Part shown: piece by piece, positions 10,258 through 18,369 of the stretch | Numbering within the stretch: position 1 is the first letter of the stretch | Layout of the letters: each line of letters starts with the position of its first letter | Assembly (NCBI RefSeq): GCF_001043005.1 | Contig: NZ_JYKZ01000015.1 | Coordinates: forward strand, 1 to 64,000 | Origin: Pseudomonas psychrophila | GTDB lineage: Bacteria > Pseudomonadota > Gammaproteobacteria > Pseudomonadales > Pseudomonadaceae | Length of the DNA stretch: 64,000 nucleotides | Direction of reading: 5' to 3' | Notes under the pieces: generated by a model | Databases searched by the model: none | Told to the model about the DNA's origin: nothing | What the model saw: only the letters and a program-made list of their open reading frames with translations | Program-made: the position numbers and the translations under genes

Positions 10258-11525
10258 GAGCGTTCAACACCCCGAAAAAACGTCTGCGATTGCGTTCGGT
10301 CTTGCGCCGGGGCCACCTGGGCGTTGCATTGGTCGCCGTAACGCTGGCCAGCGCCTCCATGACCTTGCTGGGGGTGCTGGCGCTCAAGGTTTACGCTGAT
10401 CACAACCTGCACCTGATTGCCCGCTCCATCAACTACACCGTGGAAGCTGCCGTGGTGTTTGATGACCGTGCCGCTGCGACTGAAGCATTGGCCATGATTG
10501 CGTCCACGGAAGCGGTCGCCGAGGCTCGGGTCTACACGGCGGATGGCGAACTGCTCGCCCAATGGATGCGCCCTGAAAATGGCTTGCTGAGCCGTGTCGA
10601 AATGCTGTTGGCCGATGCCTTGCTTGAGCAACCGATCAGCGTGCCGATTCTGCATCAGGGCCGGGAAATCGGCCTGGTGACCGTTCGTGGGCACGGAGCC
10701 AATATGCTGCGTTTCTTGCTGAGCGGATTGTTCGGTGTGCTTGTGTGCACGGCACTCAGCGCCTGGAGTGCGTTGTATTTGTCGCGTCGGCTATTGGGTG
10801 GCATCACCGGGCCCTTGCAACAACTGGCAGAAGTGGCTCACGCCGCTCGCCGCGAGCGAGCGTTCGATCGTCGCGTGCCGCCTGCGGATATTGCCGAGCT
10901 GGACAGCCTGGGTAACGACTTCAATGCACTGCTCGATGAACTTGAGTCATGGCAAAGCCATCTGCAAAACGAAAACCAGACCCTGGCGCATCAGGCCAGT
11001 CACGACTCGCTGACCAACCTGCCCAACCGTGCCTACTTTGAAGCGCGATTGACGCGCACCTTGCGCACGTTGAACAAAGCCCGTGAGAAAGCCGCCGTGC
11101 TGTTCCTCGACAGTGATCGCTTTAAAGAAATCAACGACTCTTACGGGCATGCCACAGGGGATGCAGTGTTGGTTGCCGTGGCTACACGCGTCCGCGCCCA
11201 GTTGCGTGAGGGTGATGTGGTCGCGCGTCTGGGTGGCGACGAGTTCGCAATATTGCTGACCCCGCTGCACAAGATCGAAGACGCCCAGCGCATTGCAGAC
11301 AAGATCATCGCCAGCATGCTTGAGCCAATTGAAGTGCCGGGGCAAGTCAGCGTCGTGTCTTCACTCAGTATCGGCATCGCTGTTTACCCAGAACATGGTG
11401 CAACCGCCCAAGAGCTGCTCAGTGCAGCTGATTCGGCGATGTACCAGGCAAAGCGTCTCGCTCGAGGCGGGCAACACCTTGCGGAGTTGGAGTGCCCCGC
11501 AAACACCGTAATTACCAGGAGCTAA
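10254..11525 (+). CDS. yfiN: YfiN/TpbB membrane diguanylate cyclase
   Basis: It makes cyclic-di-GMP from two GTP at the inner membrane and so promotes biofilm and sessile growth. The 423 residues hold a first membrane helix (about 18-45), a periplasmic sensor region, a second helix (about 150-175), a HAMP linker and a GGDEF domain from about 250. The active-site motif RLGGDEFAIL (near residue 326) is intact and is preceded by REGD, the RxxD inhibitory site for product feedback. It lies between yfiR and yfiB and overlaps yfiR by four bases. The enzyme looks catalytically competent. Confidence 0.92.
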   Translation: MRAFNTPKKRLRLRSVLRRGHLGVALVAVTLASASMTLLGVLALKVYADHNLHLIARSINYTVEAAVVFDDRAAATEALAMIASTEAVAEARVYTADGELLAQWMRPENGLLSRVEMLLADALLEQPISVPILHQGREIGLVTVRGHGANMLRFLLSGLFGVLVCTALSAWSALYLSRRLLGGITGPLQQLAEVAHAARRERAFDRRVPPADIAELDSLGNDFNALLDELESWQSHLQNENQTLAHQASHDSLTNLPNRAYFEARLTRTLRTLNKAREKAAVLFLDSDRFKEINDSYGHATGDAVLVAVATRVRAQLREGDVVARLGGDEFAILLTPLHKIEDAQRIADKIIASMLEPIEVPGQVSVVSSLSIGIAVYPEHGATAQELLSAADSAMYQAKRLARGGQHLAELECPANTVITRS

Positions 11526-11532
11526 CCCCCGT

Positions 11533-12036
11533 ATGCGTGTTTTGAACCATCGTTTTTTACAATTTTTCAGCGTCGCCTTGTTGCTGGCCACGTTGTCGTT
11601 GACCGGTTGCCAGACCGCTGCGCCAAAAGGGCTGACGCCCGCGCAAGTGGCCGTGCTGAAGGAGCAGGGCTTTGAACTGACTGAAGAGGGCTGGGCGTTT
11701 GGCCTGTCGGGCAAAGTGCTGTTTGGCAGCGACCTTGAAGTGCTCAACGCGCAAAGCCAGGAAATCGTGGAGCGCATCGGCACCGCCTTGCTCGGTGCAG
11801 ACATCCAGCGTGTGCGGGTCGATGGTCACACCGATTCCTCAGGCAAGGAGTCCTACAACGAGCAACTGTCCGTGCGCCGCGCCAACAGCGTGGTCAAGGC
11901 GCTGCTCAAAGTCGGCATGCGCCCCGAAAATATCCAGATCCGTGGGTTGGGTAGCCGCGAGCCAGTGGCCAGCAACGCAACCCGCGCCGGGCGCACAGAA
12001 AACCGCCGTGTATCGATTGTGGTGATTGCCGACTAG
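11533..12036 (+). CDS. yfiB: YfiB OmpA-like lipoprotein
   Basis: YfiB is an outer-membrane or peptidoglycan-associated lipoprotein that sequesters YfiR and thereby releases YfiN. The protein has 167 residues with a lipobox LSLTGC (lipidated Cys26) and an OmpA/Pal peptidoglycan-binding domain from about 60 to 165 (VDGHTDSSG and the C-terminal NRRVSIVV). It starts 7 bases after yfiN with AGGAG upstream, completing the yfiRNB operon. Confidence 0.93.
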   Translation: MRVLNHRFLQFFSVALLLATLSLTGCQTAAPKGLTPAQVAVLKEQGFELTEEGWAFGLSGKVLFGSDLEVLNAQSQEIVERIGTALLGADIQRVRVDGHTDSSGKESYNEQLSVRRANSVVKALLKVGMRPENIQIRGLGSREPVASNATRAGRTENRRVSIVVIAD

Positions 12037-12059
12037 AGATTCGTACTGACCCCCTCTTT

Positions 12060-12144
12060 GTGGGAGCGGGCTTGCTCGCGATAGCATCACCGCGATCATT
12101 CAGGCAGACCGCGGTGTCTGAATCGCGAGCAAGCCCGCTCCCAC
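12060..12144. repeat. REPIN (family A)
   Basis: Two inverted REP arms (GTGGGAGCGGGCTTGCTCGC and complement) are separated by about 45 bases that also show some internal complementarity. The right arm almost abuts the LysR relic at 12165. Confidence 0.92.
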
Positions 12145-12164
12145 GGGACATGGGGTCCCCCAAA

Positions 12165-12240
12165 AAATCTCATCCCCCGGATTTCACCTTGCAACAGCGC
12201 CGCATTCAGCTTTGTCACTTCGCGGATGGAATAACCCATG
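12165..12240 (-). pseudogene. Relic of a LysR-gene 3' end
   Basis: Read on the minus strand the segment encodes REVTKLNAALLQGEIRGM, 14 of 18 residues identical to the C-terminus of the intact LysR at 14328-15275 (REVTELNAPLLLGETRGM). It has no start or stop and runs straight into a REPIN. The two copies flank the bacteriocin pair, so it is probably a footprint of the insertion. From 12241 to 12438 I see no gene, only spacer behind the immunity gene. Confidence 0.8.
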
Positions 12241-12438
12241 GTGCCGGGTAGGCAGTCGTCCTACGCAATCAGCCCTGTAGCACAGTCCAATCGGTGATTT
12301 GCACACCCGGACCTTAACAACGCTACAGTCGCAATCGCCCATGCCTTCATTGATTAAGTCCTTATGTTGAATTGGCTGAGCCTACAGTCTAGGTTGGCAT
12401 CGTGCCATCACGTCACACCGTCTCCCAAGAGCTGGAAA

Positions 12439-12714
12439 TCAGTCCTCCTTGAATCCCGGCAAGCCTTTAGCAGCGCGCCATTCTTTTACAATCTGCGTCA
12501 CGCTCTCAGGGGAGTTATCTGCTCCCGGCTCTGGGTAGTAGATCAAGTCTGACCCTGCTGGGTGTTCGCTTACCTTCTCGAAGTGCAACAAGAGTAAGTC
12601 GGCACGATCATCGTTTTCGGCTTCTTCGTCTTCCTTGGCGAGTTCTTCCAGCAGCTTGATAAACTCGGCTTCGGTGTACTCAGACAAGCTGTTCTTCAGA
12701 AGTGTGTCCGTCAT
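12439..12714 (-). CDS. DNase colicin/pyocin immunity protein
   Basis: The 91-residue acidic protein belongs to the colicin E2/E9-pyocin S1/S2 immunity family. These bind the DNase domain next to its active site and neutralise it in the cytoplasm of the producer. Seen: the N-terminal helix SEYTEAEFIKLLEEL and the highly conserved block HPAGSDLIYYP (about residues 51-61), whose Tyr-Tyr pair contacts the toxin, and the tail EWRAAKGLPGF. The ATG at 12714 lies 7 bases behind the toxin stop, so the two are co-transcribed, toxin first. The gene is intact although the toxin is frameshifted. Confidence 0.92.
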   Translation of the reverse strand: MTDTLLKNSLSEYTEAEFIKLLEELAKEDEEAENDDRADLLLLHFEKVSEHPAGSDLIYYPEPGADNSPESVTQIVKEWRAAKGLPGFKED

Positions 12715-12721
12715 GTTTGGC

Positions 12722-14063
12722 CTATTCGTTCCGCTGAAGATCGATGTGGTTTCTCGGTGTGTTGACTCGCAGGTTATCCACGTCGTACACGCCACCGCCT
12801 TCTGATACTTTTGCGATATGGTGCAGCTCGTAAGACAATCTACCTCCGACTCTATCGGCTTTTCGCACACGTGGTGCCCGACCGGTACGCATGCGGCCAA
12901 CACTTTGTTTGACGAACTGATCCGATGCTGTTGATCCCGATACAGCTTTCCAGAGTGCGGCTCTGAATGTGTCGAAACTTTTGAACTCGCGTCCTCTCAG
13001 TGCGTCCGCCACGTCCGATGGTATGGGAACGCCAACCCCGGAACTCGCTCCAATAAGCCAGATACCAGCCACATCCTCACCCTGACCTGTGACGGTGCCG
13101 GGGGTCTTACGGACATTCATCACGATGTACAAGGGCTGCACACCAGAATCAGCTGGGAACACCAGAATGAAATCTTTGTACGCGTCTGGGTAAATCGGGC
13201 TGACAATGATGTTATCAGCCTGTTCGGTGGGCGGATAAATCCAAATCTGTGGTGCCTGTGGTGCGCCTTCTAACGCTGGAGTCCCTAAGGTGCTGGACGG
13301 GTCAGTTGCTGGCGTCCAGATCAAGGTTACGCCATCTCCAAAATCAGCCACTTGCTGGGAGCTTTGGGCAACGAACTGCACTACGGGAATCATTTCCCAG
13401 TCACGGCGCTTCTGGGTGTTGTACCCGTATCCCTTCAAAGTGCCATCGGCCTGTTGCTCAACGGTTAATCGGACACGTGTACGTCCTTCTTTAAGCGACT
13501 GGAGCTGTTCTTCTGTATATAGGCTGCTGTCGCCCAAGCTGGATGGCCACAGCAATGCAACCACTCCCACCAATGCACCAGCAGCAACACCAGTGGTAGC
13601 CCCGGATGCCACAGCACCAGCCGCACACAAACCACCACAAGACACACCGCTAGCGGTGGCAGTAGCAACGCCGCCTAATAGAAGTGTTCCCAGTGAGGCG
13701 GGTAGGGTGCCACTGATTTTCTTGAGAGGAATGTTTCCTTGTGCATCCGTTTCACGGCCACCCAGCAAGGCAAACTCGCCATATTGGCTCCGGATCGGTG
13801 GGGATGGCTCCACCGGGACTGATGGAGTTAATGGTCCCATCTGGCAGCGTGCAACGCTTGGCAAAGACGCATCCGCGTGCGGCCACTTCATCCTGCTTCT
13901 TGATCGAATTCCTACGTGCGTCAGCTTCCCGCTCGTTCCTTGCATTCGCCGCCAGTGTTCTGTCCCAAGCTGCCTGTGCTTCCTCTGTCGCCTCGGCATG
14001 TCGCCTGTTGCCATCTATCCCATTACATCCCAGGGTACTCGGGAAGAGATTTTTAGCCGCCAT
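12722..14063 (-). pseudogene. S-type pyocin/colicin HNH DNase, frameshifted
   Basis: The gene encodes a nuclease bacteriocin but is split by a frameshift. From the ATG at 14063 (AGGGGG upstream) the frame runs through a charged helix and GCVFAKRCTLPDG, then stops at 13752. The matching next part (YGEFALLGGRETDAQG onward) is in the +1 frame, open to 12722. A G4 tract at 13800-13803 is the likeliest site: three bases there would restore a continuous protein of about 446 residues. The downstream part holds the pyocin S domain (Gly/Ala-rich segment, YTEEQLQSL) and an HNH DNase with ELHHIAKVSEGGGVYDVDN. The last metal-ligand His of the colicin E9 motif (HIDIH) is Gln here (HIDLQ). There is no long receptor-binding N-terminus. 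A sequencing error cannot be excluded. Confidence 0.82.
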
Positions 14064-14327
14064 AACACCCCCTGTGCAAATTGACGATCCATGTTCGCCG
14101 TTCAAGTGCGACAGGACGCTACTTCACAAGTGTTTGGTATGTCTGTAGGACGATTCGCTAAAGTTATGAAACGTCGTCAGTGGATGCTTGAATGGGGAGG
14201 CTCCATTGAGTAGGGCGGAATGCAAACGTCGGCGTGTTACAAGTTACGTACCAATTCCTGTTACAAATCGTTGGGAAAGGCTTGCTGGCCCCGTTACGAT
14301 TCCGCCACCTGATTCCTTGACGAACAG

Positions 14328-15275
14328 TCAATCGGCGAACACCATCCCCCGCGTCTCGCCCAGCAACAGCGGCGCATTCAGCTCTGTCACCTCCCTGATG
14401 TAATCCCACAACAGGGTGATCCGCTTGAGTTTGCGCAGATCCTCCCGGCAGTACATCCAGAACTGTCGCGTAAGGTTGACCTCGTCAGGCAGTACCGGCA
14501 GCAAACGCGGGTCTTGGGCCGCCAGAAAGCACGGCAGAATCGCCAGCGAGCGGCCTTGCTGTGCGGCCACGAATTGCGCAATCACACTGGTGCTGCGCAG
14601 GTTGGCGCTGGCGCCTGGCAATACATTGGCCAGGTAAAGCAGCTCCGAGCTGAACGCCAGATCGTCCACATAACTGATAAACGTATGCTCCGACAAATCA
14701 GCCGTCCGGTGGATGGGCGGGTGCTGGTCCAGGTACTCCTGGGTCGCATACAGCTGCAAGCGGTAGTCGCACAGTTTGCAGCACACATAGGGCCCGTGTT
14801 CCGGGCGCTCAAGCGCGATAACAATATCGGCCTCGCGCTTGGACAAACTGATGAAGTGCGGCAGCGGCAGGATATCCACCGAAATCGCCGGGTAGCTATC
14901 TACAAAATGGCTGAGCTGGGGAGTGATGAAAAAGCTGCCAAAGCCCTCGGTACAGCCCATACGTACATGCCCCGACAACGCCACACCGGACCCTGAAACC
15001 TGCTCGCAGGCCATGTGCAGCGTGCTTTCGATCGACTCGGCATAACCCAGCAAGCGCTGGCCTTCGTTGGTCAGGGTAAAACCATTGGTGCGCGACTTTT
15101 CAAACAGCAAAGTCCCGAGTGCGGCTTCCAGGGAGCTGATCCGCCGCGACACAGTGGTGTAGTCCACCGCCAGCCGTTTGGCTGCGCTGCTGGCTTTGCG
15201 GGTGCGGGCCACCTCAAGAAAAAACTTCAGGTCGTCCCAGTTCAGTGCGCTTAACGATGTGATGTTTTTTTGCAT
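14328..15275 (-). CDS. LysR-family regulator, probably of mmsAB
   Basis: A 315-residue LysR-type transcription factor with an N-terminal winged helix-turn-helix (WDDLKFFLEVARTRKASSAA, about residues 13-32, followed by DYTTVSRRISSLE) and a substrate-binding domain. It is divergent from mmsA with a 109-base spacer that carries a perfect 11-bp inverted repeat, the usual arrangement for a LysR regulator and its target. P. aeruginosa controls mmsAB by the AraC-type MmsR, so this is a different regulator type. The ATG at 15275 was chosen because the family N-terminus begins just after it. The effector is unknown; a valine-pathway intermediate is an inference. Confidence 0.85.
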   Translation of the reverse strand: MQKNITSLSALNWDDLKFFLEVARTRKASSAAKRLAVDYTTVSRRISSLEAALGTLLFEKSRTNGFTLTNEGQRLLGYAESIESTLHMACEQVSGSGVALSGHVRMGCTEGFGSFFITPQLSHFVDSYPAISVDILPLPHFISLSKREADIVIALERPEHGPYVCCKLCDYRLQLYATQEYLDQHPPIHRTADLSEHTFISYVDDLAFSSELLYLANVLPGASANLRSTSVIAQFVAAQQGRSLAILPCFLAAQDPRLLPVLPDEVNLTRQFWMYCREDLRKLKRITLLWDYIREVTELNAPLLLGETRGMVFAD

Positions 15276-15291
15276 GTTAGACCGGCTTTTA

Positions 15292-15318
15292 TGTGCGTTC
15301 TTATTAGAAGAACGCACA
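15292..15318. promoter_or_regulatory. Palindromic operator between LysR and mmsA
   Basis: TGTGCGTTCTT and its exact complement AAGAACGCACA are separated by ATTAG. A -10-like TATACT follows at 15321-15326 on the mmsA strand, so the palindrome overlaps the expected -35 of mmsA and also lies 17 bases upstream of the LysR start. Confidence 0.75.
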
Positions 15319-15362
15319 CCTATACTCCAAAAACAGTCCTGCGTCTGGACGCCCGTACTCAC

Positions 15363-15370
15363 AAGAATAA
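15363..15370 (+). promoter_or_regulatory. Candidate Hfq/Crc motif before mmsA
   Basis: AAGAATAA fits the AAnAAnAA catabolite-activity motif bound by Hfq with Crc. It lies just 5' of the likely Shine-Dalgarno CGGAGA and 15 bases from the ATG. Confidence 0.5.
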
Positions 15371-15384
15371 TTTCGGAGACTTCC

Positions 15385-16899
15385 ATGAGCGTTTCTAACA
15401 CCCCGTATCAAAACGCCCGCTTGCTGATCGACGGCGAATGGATCGAGTCGCAAACCACCGAGTGGCACGACATCGTTAACCCGGCCACTCAGCAAGTACT
15501 GGCCAAAGTGCCGTTCGCTACTGCCGATGAAGTCAACGCCGCCATCGCCGCCGCCCAACGCGCCTTCCAGACCTGGAAGCTGACGCCTATCGGTGCGCGC
15601 ATGCGCATCATGCTCAAACTCCAAGCGCTGATCCGCGAACACTCCAAGCGCATCGCCGTCGTCCTGAGTGCTGAACAAGGCAAAACCATTGCCGACGCCG
15701 AGGGCGATATTTTCCGTGGTCTGGAAGTGGTCGAGCACGCGTGCTCCATTGGCACCTTGCAGATGGGCGAATTCGCCGAAAACGTTGCAGGCGGGGTCGA
15801 CACCTACACCCTGCGCCAACCTATCGGCGTCTGCGCAGGCATCACACCGTTCAACTTCCCGGCCATGATTCCGCTGTGGATGTTTCCGATGGCCATCGCC
15901 TGCGGTAATACCTTCGTACTCAAGCCTTCTGAGCAAGACCCGCTGTCGACTTTGATGCTGGTCGAACTGGCCATCGAAGCCGGTGTTCCGCCAGGCGTGC
16001 TCAACGTTGTACACGGCGGCAAGGATGTCGTGGACGCGCTGTGCACCCACACTGATATCAAAGCCGTGTCGTTTGTCGGTTCAACCGCCGTTGGCACCCA
16101 TGTCTATGACCTGGCAGGCCGCCACGGCAAGCGCGTGCAATCGATGATGGGCGCCAAAAACCACGCCGTGGTGCTGCCCGACGCCAACCGTCAACAAACC
16201 CTCAACGCACTGGTTGGCGCAGGTTTCGGCGCTGCCGGCCAGCGTTGCATGGCCACCTCGGTGGTGGTGCTGGTGGGTGCGGCCAAACAATGGCTGCCAG
16301 ACCTCAAGGCGCTGGCGCAAAAACTCAAGGTCAACGCTGGTAGCGAGGCGGGGACTGATGTAGGTCCGGTGATCTCCAAGCGTGCGAAGGAACGTGTACT
16401 GGGTCTGATTGAAAGCGGGATCAAAGAAGGCGCGGTGCTTGAGCTGGACGGGCGCAACATCAAGGTTGCGGGTTATGAACAAGGCAACTTTATCGGCCCG
16501 ACCCTGTTTTCAGGCGTCACCACCGACATGCAGATCTATACCCAAGAGATTTTTGGCCCGGTGCTGGTGGTGATTGAGGTCGACACCCTTGATCAGGCCA
16601 TTGCATTGGTCAATGCCAACCCGTTTGGCAACGGCACCGGCCTGTTTACCCAAAGCGGCGCGGCGGCACGCAAGTTCCAGACTGAAATCGATGTCGGTCA
16701 GGTCGGTATCAACATCCCGATTCCGGTGCCGGTTCCGTTCTTCAGCTTCACCGGCTCCCGTGGTTCAAAACTCGGCGATCTGGGCCCGTACGGCAAGCAA
16801 GTTGTGCAGTTCTATACTCAAACCAAGACCGTCACCAGTCGCTGGTTCGACGATGAAAGCGTGAATGATGGCGTCAACACCACCATCAATCTTCGTTGA
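15385..16899 (+). CDS. mmsA: Methylmalonate-semialdehyde dehydrogenase (CoA-acylating)
   Basis: The enzyme oxidises methylmalonate semialdehyde (from valine) to propionyl-CoA, or malonate semialdehyde to acetyl-CoA, with NAD and CoA. The 504 residues show the aldehyde-dehydrogenase fold: NAD-site segment ITPFNFPAMIPLWMFP (about 152-167), GSTAVG near 232, and the catalytic-Cys region GAAGQRCMATS (Cys near 287). The ATG at 15385 follows CGGAGA; the upstream in-frame extension is non-coding spacer that contains the operator. mmsB follows after 11 bases. Confidence 0.95.
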   Translation: MSVSNTPYQNARLLIDGEWIESQTTEWHDIVNPATQQVLAKVPFATADEVNAAIAAAQRAFQTWKLTPIGARMRIMLKLQALIREHSKRIAVVLSAEQGKTIADAEGDIFRGLEVVEHACSIGTLQMGEFAENVAGGVDTYTLRQPIGVCAGITPFNFPAMIPLWMFPMAIACGNTFVLKPSEQDPLSTLMLVELAIEAGVPPGVLNVVHGGKDVVDALCTHTDIKAVSFVGSTAVGTHVYDLAGRHGKRVQSMMGAKNHAVVLPDANRQQTLNALVGAGFGAAGQRCMATSVVVLVGAAKQWLPDLKALAQKLKVNAGSEAGTDVGPVISKRAKERVLGLIESGIKEGAVLELDGRNIKVAGYEQGNFIGPTLFSGVTTDMQIYTQEIFGPVLVVIEVDTLDQAIALVNANPFGNGTGLFTQSGAAARKFQTEIDVGQVGINIPIPVPVPFFSFTGSRGSKLGDLGPYGKQVVQFYTQTKTVTSRWFDDESVNDGVNTTINLR

Positions 16900-16910
16900 G
16901 GGCACACACC

Positions 16911-17798
16911 ATGAACATCGCATTTATTGGCCTGGGCAATATGGGCGCACCGATGGCGCGCAACCTGCTCAAGGCCGGGCACTCGTTGAACCTGTTTGAC
17001 CTGAACAAAGACATCCTGGCCGAACTGGCTGCCCTGGGCGGCCATGTCAGCGCCTCGCCACGGGAAGCCGCCCAAGGCACCGAGCTGGTGATTACCATGC
17101 TTCCGGCAGCGGCCCATGTGCGCAGCGTATGGCTGGGTGAAGACGGGGTTTTGGCAGGTATTGGCGCCGGAGTGCCGGCAGTGGATTGCAGCACCATCGA
17201 TCCGCAGACCGCTCGTGAGGTAGCTGCGGCTGCCGCCAAACAGGGCGTGCAGATGGCCGATGCGCCGGTGTCCGGCGGCACCGGCGGTGCACAAGCGGGC
17301 ACCCTGACCTTTATGGTCGGCGCCTCCCGGGAGCTGTTCGACACCCTGCACCCGGTACTCGCACAAATGGGCCGCAACATCGTCCATTGCGGGGATGTGG
17401 GCACCGGCCAGGTGGCTAAAATCTGCAACAACCTGCTGCTGGGGATTTCCATGGTGGGCGTCAGCGAAGCCATGGCACTGGGCGCAGCGCTGGGCATCGA
17501 CAGCGAAGTGCTTGCGGGCGTTATCAACAGCTCCACCGGGCGCTGCTGGAGTTCGGAGGTGTACAACCCGTGGCCGGGCATCGTTGAAACGGCCCCTGCA
17601 TCGCGGGGCTATACCGGCGGTTTTGGCGCCGAGCTGATGCTCAAGGATCTGGGGCTGGCCACCGAGGCTGCACGCCAGGCCCATCAACCTGTAGTGATGG
17701 GCGCCGTGGCACAACAGTTGTATCAGGCGATGAGTTTGCGCGGCGAAGGCGGCAAAGACTTCTCGGCCATCATCAACAGCTATCGCAAGCCCCAATAG
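16911..17798 (+). CDS. mmsB: 3-hydroxyisobutyrate dehydrogenase
   Basis: It converts 3-hydroxyisobutyrate to methylmalonate semialdehyde with NAD, the step before MmsA in valine breakdown. The 295 residues have the beta-hydroxyacid dehydrogenase features: nucleotide motif GLGNMGAPMARNLL (residues 7-20), substrate motif DAPVSGGTGGAQAGTL (near 119) and the catalytic-Lys helix GTGQVAKICNN (Lys near 170). The ATG at 16911 was chosen over an upstream in-frame start because it gives the normal MNIAFIGLGNMG beginning. It forms an operon with mmsA and ends at a terminator. Confidence 0.95.
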   Translation: MNIAFIGLGNMGAPMARNLLKAGHSLNLFDLNKDILAELAALGGHVSASPREAAQGTELVITMLPAAAHVRSVWLGEDGVLAGIGAGVPAVDCSTIDPQTAREVAAAAAKQGVQMADAPVSGGTGGAQAGTLTFMVGASRELFDTLHPVLAQMGRNIVHCGDVGTGQVAKICNNLLLGISMVGVSEAMALGAALGIDSEVLAGVINSSTGRCWSSEVYNPWPGIVETAPASRGYTGGFGAELMLKDLGLATEAARQAHQPVVMGAVAQQLYQAMSLRGEGGKDFSAIINSYRKPQ

Positions 17799-17806
17799 GG
17801 GCATTT

Positions 17807-17841
17807 CCGGGAATCCGCGTCGGGCGGATTCCCGGTTTTTT
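17807..17841 (+). terminator. Terminator of mmsAB (bidirectional stem)
   Basis: The 12-bp stem CCGGGAATCCGC with its complement is followed by TTTTTT on the plus strand. It lies between the convergent mmsB and cupin genes. Confidence 0.9.
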
Positions 17842-17853
17842 GCGTGGTTTCAA

Positions 17854-18198
17854 TCAGGCAAAAACGAAATACTTGCGCACGGTTTCCACCACTTCCCACG
17901 TGCCTTTCATACCCGGCTCCACCACAAAGATATCCCCAGCCCGCAGATGGATTGGTTCCTTGCCCTCCGGGGTAATGATGCAATAGCCCTCACGGAAATC
18001 GCAGTATTCCCACTTCACATACTCCACGTACCATTTGCCGGGTGTGCAAATCCACGTCCCCATGATCTTGCTGCCGTCTTCGCTGGTGTAAGCGTTGAGG
18101 TTGACGGTGTGCGGGTCGCCTTCGAGCTTTTCCCATTTGCAGGCATCGAGCACGGGCAGGGGATGGGTGTCGCGAAGCACGGTGATTGGCGCAGACAT
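17854..18198 (-). CDS. Small cupin-domain protein
   Basis: A 114-residue single-domain cupin (DUF861-like). Two short beta segments resemble the cupin signature: the central CDFREGYCIITPEGKEPIHL and the RAGDIFVVEPGMKGTWEV region near residues 86-103. Such proteins are often sugar- or amine-binding accessory proteins of unknown reaction. It is convergent with mmsB and has no obvious operon partner. No function can be assigned. Confidence 0.8.
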   Translation of the reverse strand: MSAPITVLRDTHPLPVLDACKWEKLEGDPHTVNLNAYTSEDGSKIMGTWICTPGKWYVEYVKWEYCDFREGYCIITPEGKEPIHLRAGDIFVVEPGMKGTWEVVETVRKYFVFA

Positions 18199-18300
18199 AA
18201 GACCTCCGGTGATGGGCTATCGAACCTCACCCTAACCGTGGTGGCGCACTGACAGATGCCTGATTCCGACACCCAGTGACCCGAATGCGCAACTCTTTAG

Positions 18301-18350
18301 TGGGAGCGAGCCTGCTCGCGAACGGTCTTCGCGAGCAGGCTCGCTCCCAC
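18301..18350. repeat. REPIN (family B, short spacer)
   Basis: TGGGAGCGAGCCTGCTCGCGAA faces its complement with only a few bases between, forming a near-perfect 50-base hairpin between the cupin and aroP. It sits behind aroP and may help end its transcript. Confidence 0.92.
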
Positions 18351-18369
18351 AGTTGAGTTCACCCCCTGC

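Noticed and set aside
14064-14327. PrtN P-box upstream of the pyocin-like gene
   Set aside because: TTGTAACA occurs twice on the minus strand, but I could not find the regularly spaced ATTG/GT repeats of a P-box.
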